Positions 1-8,509 of a stretch of 64,000 nt of DNA are shown here, in pieces (position 1 is the first letter of the stretch; every line of letters starts with the position of its first letter). The stretch spans positions 682,001-746,000 of the forward strand of contig NZ_CP081862.1 in the NCBI RefSeq assembly GCF_019797765.1, in the 5' to 3' direction. This DNA is from Cellulomonas sp. C5510. Lineage in GTDB: Bacteria > Actinomycetota > Actinomycetes > Actinomycetales > Cellulomonadaceae. The position numbers and the translations under genes are program-made. The notes beneath the pieces are model-generated. The model did no database searches, had not been told where the DNA came from, and saw only the letters and a list, made by a program, of their open reading frames with translations.

Positions 1-63
1 ACGCGCATCCGCGTGGGGCGAGCCGGCGCCGGCGGGCGCCGGGGCGGTGGCCGGCAGCGTCAC
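1..63 (-). CDS. Sugar ABC transporter permease, N-terminal fragment (runs off the window)
   Basis: Only the first 21 codons are in the window, starting at GTG 63 just downstream of the solute-binding protein gene on the same strand. The visible residues (MTLPATAPAPAGAGSPHADA) form a flexible Ala/Pro-rich leader like those before the first membrane helix of many actinobacterial MalF-type permeases. No membrane segment is visible yet, so the call rests on gene order: a permease normally follows the binding protein in these operons. Confidence 0.4.
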   Translation of the reverse strand, partial: MTLPATAPAPAGAGSPHADAR

Positions 64-82
64 GGTCGTCCGTCCGCCGGGC

Positions 83-1303
83 TCACTGGGCGGCGTCGGC
101 GAGGGCCGTGGCCGGGTCGGTCTGACCCGCCACCGCTCCGGAGAGCGCCTCACCGAGCCGGGTCGCGACGGACGCGAAGGACGAGCCGAGGTCCTCGGTG
201 CGGCTGCGCGCCGCGCCGACCGCCTCCACCCACGGCACCAGGCGCGGGTCGTCCGCGGCCTGCTGCTCCGCCTGGTCCGCGTACGGCGAGATGTACGTCT
301 GGCCCTCGAGCCAGCCCGCGAGGTTCTCGCGCGAGGTGAAGCAGGAGGCGAACTCGCCGGCCGCGGTCACGATCGCCGGGTCCTCGTTCTGGACCACGTT
401 GATGAACTCGCCGCCGAGCGGGCTCGGCGCGGGGCCGCCGTCCGGGGCGGGGATCGGCACGACGGCGTAGTTCACGTCGCTGTCGTCGAGCGTGTTGAGC
501 TGCCAGGTGCCGTTGACCATCATCGCGGCGTGGCCGGCGGTGAACTGGTCGCGGATCTCCTGCTGGTTCAGGGTGACGTTCTCGCCGGAGGCGTACCCGT
601 CGGCGACCAGGTCGGTCCAGAGCGTCAGCGCCTCGACGGCCTCGGGGGAGCCGACGTCCGTGAGCTCCGCGCCCGCGCCCCAGAAGAACGGCAGGAACTG
701 GAACGTGCCCTCCTGGTCGGGGCGGGCGGAGAACGCGATGCCGTAGCGGCCGGTCGCCGGGTCGGTGAGCGTCTGCGCGGCCGACGTCAGGGAGTCCCAG
801 TCGGTGGGGGGTTCGAGCCCGGCCTCCGCGAAGGCGTCCACGTCGTAGAACAGCGCGAGGGTGTTGGAGCCGAACGGCGCGCCGTAGGTCTTCCCCTCGT
901 AGACGCCCGAGGCCACGATGTTCGGCTGCATCTCGCTGGTGTCGATCCCCGCGGCCTCGTTGTCCGCGAGGATCCCGGTCTCCGCGAACTGCGCGACGTT
1001 CGGGTTGTCGAGGATCAGCAGGTCGGGCAGGTCACCGGTCGACGCGGCGCGCGTGTACTTGTCGTAGATGTTGTCGCTGACGGTGCGCTCGATGGTGATG
1101 CCGGTCTCGTCCTCGCAGGTCGCGATGAGCTCCTCGAACGGGGACCCGCCGGTGTTGTACTGCGTGAACCCGTCCCAGAACGTGAGCTGCGTGGGGTCGC
1201 CCGAGGACTCGCCGCCACCGCCGGAACCACAGGCGGTCGCGAGCAGGGCGAGGGGGAGAGCGAGGGCGGCGGCAGGGGCCAAGCGTCGTTGCTTCACGGT
1301 CAT
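83..1303 (-). CDS. Sugar ABC transporter substrate-binding lipoprotein
   Basis: 406 residues. It starts with a basic n-region, a hydrophobic stretch and the lipobox LLATAC, so it should be a lipid-anchored extracellular binding protein. The body is typical of the family 1 (MalE-like) fold: an early LTFWDGF strand, a DLLILDNPNVAQFAETG segment, and a C-terminal half rich in short helices. It would capture a sugar or oligosaccharide for a MalFG-type importer, and a likely permease start follows it directly. Two copies of a GAACCGGTTC palindrome upstream, together with the LacI gene 5' of it, suggest LacI-type repression. The substrate cannot be read from the sequence. Confidence 0.9.
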   Translation of the reverse strand: MTVKQRRLAPAAALALPLALLATACGSGGGGESSGDPTQLTFWDGFTQYNTGGSPFEELIATCEDETGITIERTVSDNIYDKYTRAASTGDLPDLLILDNPNVAQFAETGILADNEAAGIDTSEMQPNIVASGVYEGKTYGAPFGSNTLALFYDVDAFAEAGLEPPTDWDSLTSAAQTLTDPATGRYGIAFSARPDQEGTFQFLPFFWGAGAELTDVGSPEAVEALTLWTDLVADGYASGENVTLNQQEIRDQFTAGHAAMMVNGTWQLNTLDDSDVNYAVVPIPAPDGGPAPSPLGGEFINVVQNEDPAIVTAAGEFASCFTSRENLAGWLEGQTYISPYADQAEQQAADDPRLVPWVEAVGAARSRTEDLGSSFASVATRLGEALSGAVAGQTDPATALADAAQ

Positions 1304-1337
1304 CCTCTCTGATGAGCGGCGGTGCGGGTCCTCATGT

Positions 1338-1356
1338 GGAGAACCGGTTCACCGAT
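1338..1356. promoter_or_regulatory. LacI-type operator, copy 1
   Basis: GGAGAACCGGTTCACCGAT, built around the perfect palindrome GAACCGGTTC. It lies 35 bp upstream of the binding-protein start. An identical 19-bp copy lies 64 bp away. A palindrome with a central CG step is typical of LacI-family operators, and a LacI gene lies immediately beyond. Confidence 0.75.
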
Positions 1357-1401
1357 GCGCGGCACCGTATCGTCGCGGCGCGCGGCGGATCAAGGGGGTC
1401 A

Positions 1402-1420
1402 GGAGAACCGGTTCACCGAT
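1402..1420. promoter_or_regulatory. LacI-type operator, copy 2
   Basis: Second exact copy of the 19-bp element at 1338-1356, in the same orientation, between the binding-protein gene and the LacI gene. Two identical sites about six helical turns apart would allow two dimers, or one tetramer with looping, to repress the sugar operon. Confidence 0.75.
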
Positions 1421-1551
1421 CGTGACCGGATCGTGACCTGCGGCCCCCTTCGCACCAGGTCGTCATCTCCGGGCGAGGCCGTCAGGTCGGCGGGGCGCCG
1501 CCGGCCGCACGTGACGACCTCTCGCTCCGCCCGAGCGCCCGGGGCCGCGTG

Positions 1552-2562
1552 TCAGGCGCGCAGGCCGCGGCCCGCGGGGCCCGTCGACCCGTGCTCGTGC
1601 AGGACCGCCGGCAGCAGGTCCACCGCGCCGCCCGCCGCGCCCGCCAGCTCGTCCAGCGCCCGCTCGACCGCGCGGGACACCATCGCCCGGCCCGGCAGGT
1701 CCACGAGCGTCGTTCCCGGGTGCAGCGGGAGGAACTGCTCCGCCGGCGCCAGCGCCAGCACCGACACGTCGCCCGGCACCGAGCGACCGCGACGGGCCAG
1801 CTCCGCGGTCAGGTCGTCGAACGACGCGAGGCCGAGCACCAGGACGCCGGTGAGGCCCGGCAGCGTGGTCAGCACCTCGTCCAGCCACCGGCCGGCCGCT
1901 CCCGGTCCCGGCAGGCACGGCACGACCGCGCCCCGCAGCCCGAGCTCGGCGCAGGTCTGGGCGAACGCCGTGCGGTAGCGGTACCGGAACGCCAGCTCGT
2001 CGTCGTGGTCGTCGGGGTGCACGAGCACGGCCACCTCGCGGTGCCCCAGGGCGGCCAGGTGGCGCACCATCACACGGGCGGCCTCCGCGAAGTCCAGGTC
2101 GACTGCGCTCATGCCGCCCGGGTCGGCCGGCCAGCCGATCAGGACCGTCGGCAGGCCCCGCTCCCGCAGCACGGGCAGCCGCCGGTCGTGCAGCCGGATG
2201 TCCATGACCACCAGCGCGTCGGCCAGCATGTCGCCCGCGAGCTCGTCGTCGCCGCGGCCCATCACCAGCACGTCGTAGCCGCGCGGCTGCGCCGTGTACA
2301 TCGCCGCGCGGACGAACCGCATGAACACGTCGACGTCCGGCTCCGGCGTCGCAGGCGAGTACGACGCGAGCATCCCGAGGATGTTCGTGCGGCCGAGCGC
2401 GAGGGCGCGGGCCGCGGGGGAGGGGCGGTACCCCAGGCGCGCGACGCTCTCCAGCACGCGCTGCACGGTGGCGTCCGGCAGCTTCTTGCGGCCCGACAGG
2501 ACGTACGACACGGTGCTCGGCGCGACCCCCGCGTCCGAGGCGACGTCCCTGATCGTGGCCAT
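1552..2562 (-). CDS. LacI-family transcriptional regulator
   Basis: 336 residues, full family length. The N-terminal helix-turn-helix (TIRDVASDAGVAPSTVSYVL, residues 3-22) and the hinge-helix region (PSPAARALALGRT) are intact, followed by a periplasmic-binding-like sensor domain. The ATG start is the natural one because the recognition helix begins at residue 3. It lies on the same strand as the ABC operon, 248 bp upstream of it, with two GAACCGGTTC operators in between, so it most likely represses that operon. The inducer is unknown. The C-terminal half is somewhat divergent from classical LacI. Confidence 0.9.
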   Translation of the reverse strand: MATIRDVASDAGVAPSTVSYVLSGRKKLPDATVQRVLESVARLGYRPSPAARALALGRTNILGMLASYSPATPEPDVDVFMRFVRAAMYTAQPRGYDVLVMGRGDDELAGDMLADALVVMDIRLHDRRLPVLRERGLPTVLIGWPADPGGMSAVDLDFAEAARVMVRHLAALGHREVAVLVHPDDHDDELAFRYRYRTAFAQTCAELGLRGAVVPCLPGPGAAGRWLDEVLTTLPGLTGVLVLGLASFDDLTAELARRGRSVPGDVSVLALAPAEQFLPLHPGTTLVDLPGRAMVSRAVERALDELAGAAGGAVDLLPAVLHEHGSTGPAGRGLRA

Positions 2563-2580
2563 GCGCCCAGCGTAGAGCGG

Positions 2581-2616
2581 CGGCCGGCCCCGCAGAGCGT
2601 GCTCCGGGGCCGGCCG
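2581..2616 (-). terminator. Hairpin terminator of the DUF4352 gene
   Basis: A 12-bp perfect stem (2581-2592 with 2605-2616) and a 12-nt loop directly after the stop of the DUF4352 gene at 2626. There is no clear T-tract, as is common in high-GC actinobacteria. Confidence 0.55.
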
Positions 2617-2625
2617 GTCGCGCGT

Positions 2626-3321
2626 TCAGCCGAGCGCGACCTCCACGCCGCCCGAGAACGGCGAGTCGTGCAGCTCCAGCCGGGTCAGCGCCGCGTCGGC
2701 CGGGATGTCGAACACCACCGTTCCCGTCACGGAGTTGCCCGGGTTGATCTGGTTGAGGAACGAGTTCGCGTCCCCGAGGTACACCGCGGCGCTGCCGTCG
2801 GCCGACAGCTCGCGGCCCTGCGCGTCGAACGCCTTCTGCGAGGAGCCGTCGAAGTACTGGGCCTCCTCCCCGATGTTCGTGACGGTGAGGTGGACGAGCA
2901 CGAACTGGCCCTGCGCGTCCTGCCCGAGCACGTCGTCGCCGATGCGGGCGACGCCGGGGTCGACGCCGGTGACGGTGAACTCGAACTTGCCGTCGCGGAC
3001 CGGGGTGCCGATCCCGGCGGGCTGCTCGGCGGCGGGGGCGGCGTCGTCGCCCGCGTCGTCGGCCGCCGGGTCGTCGGCGGGAGCCGCGGGGTCACCGCCG
3101 CCGGCCGTGCTGCCACCGGCGGCCGGGGCGGAGGCGTCGGGCGCGTCGGAGCCTCCGGACGTGGCCGACGCGATCGCGACGACGGCGACGACCAGCACGC
3201 CGAGCGTGGTGAGTACCTTGTGACGGGCGAACCACGACCGCTTCCGCGTCGGAGGCTCCGACGGGGGCGGCGTGGGCGCGCCGGGGACGGGGTACGAGCC
3301 GGGCGGGGGGACCTGGGACAT
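2626..3321 (-). CDS. DUF4352 membrane-anchored protein
   Basis: 231 residues from ATG 3321, chosen because a GAGGAG ribosome-binding site sits just upstream; the longer reading has none. The layout is a Pro-rich cytoplasmic N-terminus (MSQVPPPGSYPVPGAPTPPP), a basic patch, one membrane helix (residues about 38-57), a long Ala/Asp/Gly linker, and a C-terminal beta domain. The beta domain has the DUF4352 pattern (GKFEFTVTGVDPG, then FVLVHLTVTNIGEEAQYF). This family forms an extracellular immunoglobulin-like domain of unknown role. It is a single gene between a LacI regulator and a two-component system, and no functional link is evident. Confidence 0.8.
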   Translation of the reverse strand: MSQVPPPGSYPVPGAPTPPPSEPPTRKRSWFARHKVLTTLGVLVVAVVAIASATSGGSDAPDASAPAAGGSTAGGGDPAAPADDPAADDAGDDAAPAAEQPAGIGTPVRDGKFEFTVTGVDPGVARIGDDVLGQDAQGQFVLVHLTVTNIGEEAQYFDGSSQKAFDAQGRELSADGSAAVYLGDANSFLNQINPGNSVTGTVVFDIPADAALTRLELHDSPFSGGVEVALG

Positions 3322-3542
3322 GGTGCTGCTCCTCGTGGGCGCCGCGGACGCGGACGGATCGGGTGGTGCGGACCGGCGGTGACGGGCACCGCCGTGACGT
3401 GCACCGACGCTCCCGGACCGGCCCGGGGTGCGGCGTCGGCCGGCCGGGCAGGACCGGTGTGCCCGATCGGGCAGCACCGACGCGGTCGGACCGCCCGGTC
3501 GGCGGACGTGGGGTGTCCCCGGTCGTCCGTACCCTGTGCGGC

Positions 3543-4985
3543 ATGTCCCTGGTCCCCGGCCCGCAGCGCCCTGTGTCGTCGCGTGCCGGGTCGTCGCGTG
3601 CCGGGTCGTCGCGTGCCGGGTCGTCGGGTGCCGTGCCGCCGGGGCCGGAGCCTCGGGGCCCGCTGCCGTCGGGCACGGTGCCGCCGGGTCCGGCCGCCGC
3701 GCCGTGGTTCCCCGGCGCCCCGCCCGCGGGTGGGGCCCGCACCTCCGCGCCGCGCCCGGGCCGGCCGTGGTGGTCGCGGGCCGGGACGGTCGGTGCCGTG
3801 ACCGTCGCCGCGTTCAGCGCGATGGTCGCGTCGTCGTTCAGCGGCAACGCCCGGGTGACGGACGACCCGCGCATCGCTCTCGACATCGTGGCGATGCTCG
3901 TCGGCCTGGTCGGGGCGGGGTTCCTGGTGGCCCGCCGTTCGGCCGCCGTGCCCCTGACGCTCGCCGCGTCCGCGCTGCCCGTGGTGCTGCCGCTCGACTC
4001 CGTCACCGCGCTGATCGCCCTGCCGTGGGTGTTCGCGACCGCGTCCCGCCGGGTCGCCTGGTGGTGCACCGCGGCCGTCGCCGCCGGGACCGGGGCGGCG
4101 CTGTGGCGGGACGCCGCACGGCCGCCGGAGCACCGGGTGCTGAGCCTGACCGACCAGGTCACCGGGCAGATCTCGACCGCGAGCCCGCTCGGGATCGTCG
4201 TCGTGGGCGTGCTCTGCCTGGGCGCGTCGGTCGCCGCCGGCCTGGTCCGCGCGTCCCGCGCCCGCGCCGAGCGCGCCGTCGCGGACATGGAGGGGCAGGT
4301 GGCGCGCGCCGACACCCTGCGGGACCGGATGTCCCGGCAGGAGGAGCGCGAGCTGATCGCCCGCGAGGTCCACGACACGGTCGCCCACCACATCTCGCGC
4401 ATCTCGCTGCAGGCCTCCGCGCTCGAGGTGCAGCGCGGCGCGACGGACGCGCAGGTGCAGGCCGCCGCCCAGCAGGTCCGCTCCTCCGCGCAGCAGGCGA
4501 TCGCCGAGATGCGCGGCCTGATCTCCACGCTCCGCACGGGGGACGACCCGCACGCGCCCGGCGCGACGCTCGACGAGCTCGCCGGGCTGCTCGACGGCGC
4601 CCGGCGGCAGGGCCGGTGGGTCACCAGCACGGTGTTCGTCACCGACGGCCGCGACGCCTCGCCGGCCCTCACCCGGGCGGCGTTCCGCATCGTGCAGGAG
4701 GGCCTGACCAACGCGCTCAAGCACGCCCCGGGCCGCCCGGTCGAGGTGACCGTCCGCGCGTCGCCCGCCGAGGGCGTCCACATCCGGGTGGCGAACCCGG
4801 TCTCGCCCGCCGCGCGCCCGCTCGTGCCCGGCACGGGCACCGGCCTCGTCGGCATGCGGGAGCGGGCCGCCCTGCTCGGCGGCACCGTGCAGGCCGGCGT
4901 GCACCAGGGGTGGCACGTCCTGGACGCGCGTCTGCCCTGGCAGTCCCGGACGGACGACGGCCAGGCCCTACGCTCGTCCGTGTGA
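3543..4985 (+). CDS. NarL/DesK-type sensor histidine kinase
   Basis: 480 residues from ATG 3543. A low-complexity N-terminus includes tandem SSRAG repeats made by a 15-bp DNA repeat. Several membrane helices follow (about residues 85-230), then a coiled-coil and a HisKA_3 dimerisation domain with the phospho-acceptor His277 in REVHDTVAHH. The HATPase domain has an N-box (FRIVQEGLTNALKHA) and a GTGTGLVGMRERA glycine loop. The stop overlaps the GTG start of the response regulator by 4 bp, so the two are translationally coupled partners. The long proline/serine N-terminus and the lack of a large outside loop give no hint of the signal. Confidence 0.92.
   Translation: MSLVPGPQRPVSSRAGSSRAGSSRAGSSGAVPPGPEPRGPLPSGTVPPGPAAAPWFPGAPPAGGARTSAPRPGRPWWSRAGTVGAVTVAAFSAMVASSFSGNARVTDDPRIALDIVAMLVGLVGAGFLVARRSAAVPLTLAASALPVVLPLDSVTALIALPWVFATASRRVAWWCTAAVAAGTGAALWRDAARPPEHRVLSLTDQVTGQISTASPLGIVVVGVLCLGASVAAGLVRASRARAERAVADMEGQVARADTLRDRMSRQEERELIAREVHDTVAHHISRISLQASALEVQRGATDAQVQAAAQQVRSSAQQAIAEMRGLISTLRTGDDPHAPGATLDELAGLLDGARRQGRWVTSTVFVTDGRDASPALTRAAFRIVQEGLTNALKHAPGRPVEVTVRASPAEGVHIRVANPVSPAARPLVPGTGTGLVGMRERAALLGGTVQAGVHQGWHVLDARLPWQSRTDDGQALRSSV
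3576..3635 (+). repeat. 15-bp tandem repeat inside the kinase gene
   Basis: Three exact copies of TCGTCGCGTGCCGGG (3576-3590, 3591-3605, 3606-3620) followed by one degenerate copy. It is in frame and encodes repeated Ser-Ser-Arg-Ala-Gly in the cytoplasmic leader. Copy number could change by slippage without shifting the frame. Confidence 0.9.
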
Positions 4986-5635
4986 TCCGGGTCCTCGTCG
5001 TCGACGACGACGCGCTGGTGCGCACGCTGCTCACGACGATCCTCACCGCGCAGGACCTCACGGTCGTCGCCCAGGCCGCAGACGGTGACGAGGTCGTCCC
5101 CGCCGTGCAGGCCCACCACCCGGACGTCGTGCTGCTCGACCTGCACATGCCGCGCATGTCGGGCCTCGATGCCCTCGCGGCGCTGCGCGAGCTGCCGTCC
5201 CCGCCGGGCGTCATCGCGCTCACGTCCTTCGGCACGGACGAGACGGTGGTCGCCGCGGTCCGCGCCGGCGCGTCCGGGTTCCTGGCCAAGGACGCCGACC
5301 CGGCGCAGATCGCCGAGGCCGTCCGCCGCGTCGCCGACGGGGACGGCGCGCTCGGCCGGGCCGCCGCCGGGTCGCTGCTGCGGCACGTCGCCGCCGACCC
5401 CGACCGCGGCCGGCGCGAGGAGGCGCAGCGCGCCCTGGAGGTGCTGACCGACGCGGAGCTCGAGGTCGCCGCGTACGTGCCCGCCGGGCTGTCGAACCAG
5501 GCGATCGGCGAGCTGACCTACCGCTCGGACTCGACCGTCAAGGCGCACCTCAGCCGCGCGATGGCCAAGCTCGGGGTGACGACGCGGTCGCAGCTCGCGG
5601 TCATCGTGGACCGCGCGGGGCTGCGGCCGGGCTGA
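4982..5635 (+). CDS. NarL/LuxR-family response regulator
   Basis: 217 residues. Receiver domain with acidic pocket Asp8-Asp9, phospho-acceptor Asp53 (VVLLDLHMP), Thr81 and Lys103, all in the expected places. The C-terminal GerE-type helix-turn-helix (LTDAELEVAAYVPAGLSNQA, then STVKAHLSRAMAKLG) is complete. The start is GTG 4982, giving GTGA overlap with the kinase stop. The RR-HK pair is a normal NarL-type unit; target genes are not evident. The usual REREV of GerE domains is replaced by DAELEV. Confidence 0.93.
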   Translation: MIRVLVVDDDALVRTLLTTILTAQDLTVVAQAADGDEVVPAVQAHHPDVVLLDLHMPRMSGLDALAALRELPSPPGVIALTSFGTDETVVAAVRAGASGFLAKDADPAQIAEAVRRVADGDGALGRAAAGSLLRHVAADPDRGRREEAQRALEVLTDAELEVAAYVPAGLSNQAIGELTYRSDSTVKAHLSRAMAKLGVTTRSQLAVIVDRAGLRPG

Positions 5636-5723
5636 CACGCGCAGCGCCCACCGCCGCCGGAGCAGGCCGGGGCCCGCGCCTGCCGCCGGGCCTCCCGGGC
5701 CAGGCGTGAGTAGCGTGGCCGGC

Positions 5724-5955
5724 ATGGGGGCGGGACCCGGGGACGACGACGCGGCGGACCAGGTCCTCGACGCGCTGCGCGCCGGGACCGGGGCGCTGCT
5801 GACCGGTGTCGCGGGGTCGGGGGCGGGCGCGCTCGCCGAGCGGGCCGCGGGTGCGCTCGCGGAGGGCGGCCGGCAGGTGCTCCTCGTGCCCGCGCTCACC
5901 GCGGTCGACCAGATCCGCCTGGTGGAGAAGATCACCGGCCCGCAGGTCGCGCCTG
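5724..5955 (+). pseudogene. Possible 5' remnant of an ATPase/regulator gene
   Basis: From ATG 5724 about 75 codons look coding (strong G/C third positions). They include a degenerate nucleotide-loop-like stretch GVAGSGAGALAE and then QVLLVPALTAVDQIRLVEKI. After roughly 5955 the reading degrades into low-complexity Arg/Ser and stops at 6023. This resembles the start of a large P-loop regulator that was cut off. A perfect inverted repeat TCCCACGC-A-GCGTGGGA lies at the point where coding character is lost. The alternative is a short real protein. The rest of 5636-6051 holds nothing I can support. Confidence 0.3.
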
Positions 5956-6051
5956 CGCCGGGTTTCCCACGCAGCGTGGGAGGACGAGCGGCCGGCGAGC
6001 GCAGCGCTTCCTACCGTCGGTGACGAGCTCAGAGCGTCTCCGAGGAGGATC

Positions 6052-6855
6052 GTGCCGACGACCCGTGTGACCCCACCGGTCTTGGCTCTCCGTGCGGAGC
6101 TTCACCGCCATGAGCGCCGTCGTCGTCGCACGGAGGTCCCCACGATCAGCGCGCTGCTGATCGTGGGGTCGCTCATCGCGGTGGCGGCACGTGATGATCC
6201 CGGCTTCATGCTTCTCGGCGTGTGGATCGCCGGGCTCGGTCTCGTGTTCCTGGCGGCACGGTGTGCGCGCTCCAGTCGTCGGCGGATCCCTTGGCGCGCC
6301 GCGCCGCTGATCGCCGAGACCGGCGGGACGCCGGCGACTGTGATCCCGGCCGACGTGCGGGCTGATCGCATCGCAACGGCGATTCCCGGGTGGACCGCGG
6401 CGGCGCTCGCCGCGTCCGCCACCGCCCTGAGCGCCGCTGCGGACCCTGTCGGTGTCGTGACGGCCGCGGGCGCGATCGGGTTCGGGGTCTTGACGGTTCG
6501 CGCGGTGCTCCGGGCCAGACGGCCCGGGGTGTGGATGACCCCGCAGCAGCTCGTGGTGCGTGACGCGCGCGGATCCCTCACGGTCGCCTGGGCAGAGGTC
6601 GTCGACGTGGTCGCACCGTCCGCGGCCTCCGGGCCAGTGGTGCTGCGGGTCGCCGTGTCCCGCGACCGCGGTCCGGCTGCCTCCGGGGCGTCCCTCACGA
6701 CGATCAAGGGCATCCCGACCGACAGGCTCCCTGCGACCGGGGCGGCGGTCGCCCGGGTGCTGACGCACTACCGCTCCGCCGCCGCAGCGACGGAGCTCGG
6801 GACGGAGCAGAGCCTCGGGACCGTGCAGCGGCTGCTGCGCGGCGAGGGCGCATGA
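6052..6855 (+). CDS. Membrane protein with a PH-like domain (paralogue of the 59.9-kb gene)
   Basis: 267 residues from GTG 6052, set by a strong GAGGAGG ribosome-binding site. It has two pairs of membrane helices (about residues 25-65 and 110-150) followed by a soluble part beginning GVWMTPQQLVVRDARGSLTV, which looks like a bacterial PH-like beta domain. It aligns along its whole length with the protein at 59879-60724: an N-terminal LRAEL..RERR segment, then RARRPGVWMTP, VAWAEVV, and a C-terminal RVLTHYRS. Function is unknown; membrane-anchored PH-like proteins of this kind are common uncharacterised actinobacterial proteins. Confidence 0.75.
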   Translation: MPTTRVTPPVLALRAELHRHERRRRRTEVPTISALLIVGSLIAVAARDDPGFMLLGVWIAGLGLVFLAARCARSSRRRIPWRAAPLIAETGGTPATVIPADVRADRIATAIPGWTAAALAASATALSAAADPVGVVTAAGAIGFGVLTVRAVLRARRPGVWMTPQQLVVRDARGSLTVAWAEVVDVVAPSAASGPVVLRVAVSRDRGPAASGASLTTIKGIPTDRLPATGAAVARVLTHYRSAAAATELGTEQSLGTVQRLLRGEGA

Positions 6856-6874
6856 GCTGGAGCGGGGCACGCCC

Positions 6875-7110
6875 GTGAACCGGCGCGGGCTGGCGTCCGC
6901 CGCCGGCTGCCTCCGGGTCGCGCTGGTCGACGGCCTGCGGATCGCGCTCATCGGCGGGCCGCCCGAGCGGTACCTGCGCGACCTGCTGCCCGTCGGCGCG
7001 ATCGGGGTCGGGGCTCTCACCGCGGGGGTCGGGGCGACGGCGTGGCGGCGGCGGCGGCGGATCACGCAGGTGAAGGCGGTGCTGGGGGAGCTGTGGGAGC
7101 TGCCAGTCCC
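6875..7110 (+). pseudogene. Possible gene fragment with one membrane helix
   Basis: From GTG 6875, 20 bp after the previous gene, about 78 codons have good third-position G/C bias and encode one hydrophobic segment (LLPVGAIGVGALTAGVGATA) followed by a poly-Arg stop-transfer patch. Coding character is lost near 7110. The open frame then runs into the convergent lipoprotein gene and ends at 7330. I read it as a 3'-truncated gene, but it could be a short genuine membrane peptide. Confidence 0.3.
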
Positions 7111-7205
7111 GGATGGTCGTCACGGGGGTGATGCCTCGCCGGCTTGCCTGCGCGGTCGCCGCGGACGGCGTCGATCGCCTCTGGTGCCCGCGCGCGGTCC
7201 GGCGG

Positions 7206-7754
7206 TCACCCGCCGAGGCGGCCGGTGGCGAGCACCTCTCCGGTGTCCATGTCGAGCACGACGGAATCGACGTCGGCGGGCCACTCGTCCGTCCGTGTCG
7301 GCACGTAGGTCGGGTCGGGGCCGCAGGTGATGCGGTCCCACGTCGAGTACACCTCTGCGTTGTCCACCCCGACGACCGCGACCCGCGGGTGATCGCGCAG
7401 CCGGGTGTTCGGCCACTCGTCCGGGTTCTGGATGATGCTGCCGTCAGGATTCGCCGGCGCTCCGTTCCACCAGCCCTCGAGGTCGCCCGCCGATGTCTGC
7501 CCAGTGAGCGGGAACTCCGCGCACAGGGCGTACTCCGAGGGGACCCACTCGGTGGGCGCAGCCGTCGGGCCTCCGCGCTCGGCCTGCTCCGCGATGAGCT
7601 CGGCGGCGCTCGGGCCGGTGGCGGAGTCCGATGCGGGCGCCGAGGCCTCGCTCCCTGCCGCGCATCCCGCGAGCGAGGCGATGAGGAGGGCTGAACAGCC
7701 GAGGGCGAGACTCCACCGGCCGAGCGGCCGTAGACCGGGACGGGTTGTGTTCAT
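7206..7754 (-). CDS. Small secreted lipoprotein of unknown function
   Basis: 182 residues from ATG 7754, preferred over ATG 7778 because only the former has an AGAAGG ribosome-binding site 8 nt upstream. A signal peptide ends in lipobox SLAGC, followed by a Ser/Ala/Asp spacer and a compact C-terminal domain (GWWNGAPANPDGSIIQNPDE; STWDRITCGPDP; VVLDMDTGEVLATG). Two cysteines in the domain may form a disulfide. No family was recognised. It is expressed alone and is convergent with the fragment at 6875. Confidence 0.75.
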   Translation of the reverse strand: MNTTRPGLRPLGRWSLALGCSALLIASLAGCAAGSEASAPASDSATGPSAAELIAEQAERGGPTAAPTEWVPSEYALCAEFPLTGQTSAGDLEGWWNGAPANPDGSIIQNPDEWPNTRLRDHPRVAVVGVDNAEVYSTWDRITCGPDPTYVPTRTDEWPADVDSVVLDMDTGEVLATGRLGG

Positions 7755-8152
7755 CCGTGCGACCTTCTTGCGGTCCATTCAGACAGGGACTGCGCGTACG
7801 AGGCCGTCAGCGACCGTCGTGCATCTCCGTGCCGGCCCTTTGTCGCGTCCGACCGTTCAGGCCCCGAGTCGATCGCGCTCCGGACAGGCATCGAGTTGAT
7901 CGCGCGGTTCGTCGAGCGTGGTCGATCCGGGACCCGGCTGGCCAGGCAGAGGCTAGGACGGGGCTTCACGTCGTCGCAGGCAAACCGATGTGCCGTGGGT
8001 CACACATGGCTCCGCCGCAGAGGGCCGACCGGGGGGTCCAGCCCGGGGGACCCGGCCTAGTTCTCTGGCCGGGCCCCGGCGTCTGTGGACCATTGGGGAA
8101 CTCGTGTGGCCTGGTCGGGCGTGTGCCATACGTTGAGAGACACAACCCGACA

Positions 8153-8162
8153 CTTGTACAAG
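8153..8162. promoter_or_regulatory. CTTGTACAAG palindrome upstream of the ADP-ribosyltransferase-like operon
   Basis: A perfect 10-bp palindrome 62 bp before the 8225 start, followed by two direct copies of AGGTCCTG (8165-8172 and 8191-8198) in the leader. These are the only structured elements I see in the 470-bp gene-free stretch 7755-8224. An operator role is inferred. Confidence 0.35.
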
Positions 8163-8224
8163 CGAGGTCCTGATCGACCTCTGACCTGAGAGGTCCTGGA
8201 CCACCTGCTGGAGGAGATCATCGA

Positions 8225-8509
8225 GTGAGCGACCAGCCGTTCGACGACATCGACGCGTGGCTCGCGCTTCCGCAGGAGGAGCGGGACGAACGCATGCGTG
8301 CCTGGAAGGCACGGCGTGATGCCGAAGCCCCGAGCGGGCCCATCGGGCTCCGCAAGGCTCGGGTGCCGATCGCCAGCCGGGTGACGGGTCGTCGACGACC
8401 GGACGGCACGATCGAGCCTATCGATCCGTCAGCGTCGGAACCCGCGGTTGGCCGGGGACGTGAGTCTCACCGATCTCCGGTGTCTCAGGAGCAGGAGGGG
8501 GACGCTTGA
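8225..8509 (+). CDS. Small charged protein, first gene of the ADP-ribosyltransferase-like operon
   Basis: 94 residues from GTG 8225 with GGAGGAG upstream. The N-terminal third is acidic and helical (DQPFDDIDAWLALPQEERDE), the middle is basic, and the tail is low complexity. No signal peptide and no known domain. Its stop overlaps the next start by 4 bp (TTGA), so the two proteins are made together. It could be a partner or neutraliser of the ADP-ribosyltransferase-like protein, but that is inference from coupling only. Confidence 0.65.
   Translation: MSDQPFDDIDAWLALPQEERDERMRAWKARRDAEAPSGPIGLRKARVPIASRVTGRRRPDGTIEPIDPSASEPAVGRGRESHRSPVSQEQEGDA

Noticed and set aside
3576..3635. CRISPR-like or regulatory repeat
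   Set aside because: In-frame 15-bp coding repeat within the kinase leader.
3092..5935. A 947-codon minus-strand open frame over the two-component system
   Set aside because: Antisense shadow of the kinase and response regulator; no domain and no codon-position bias of its own.
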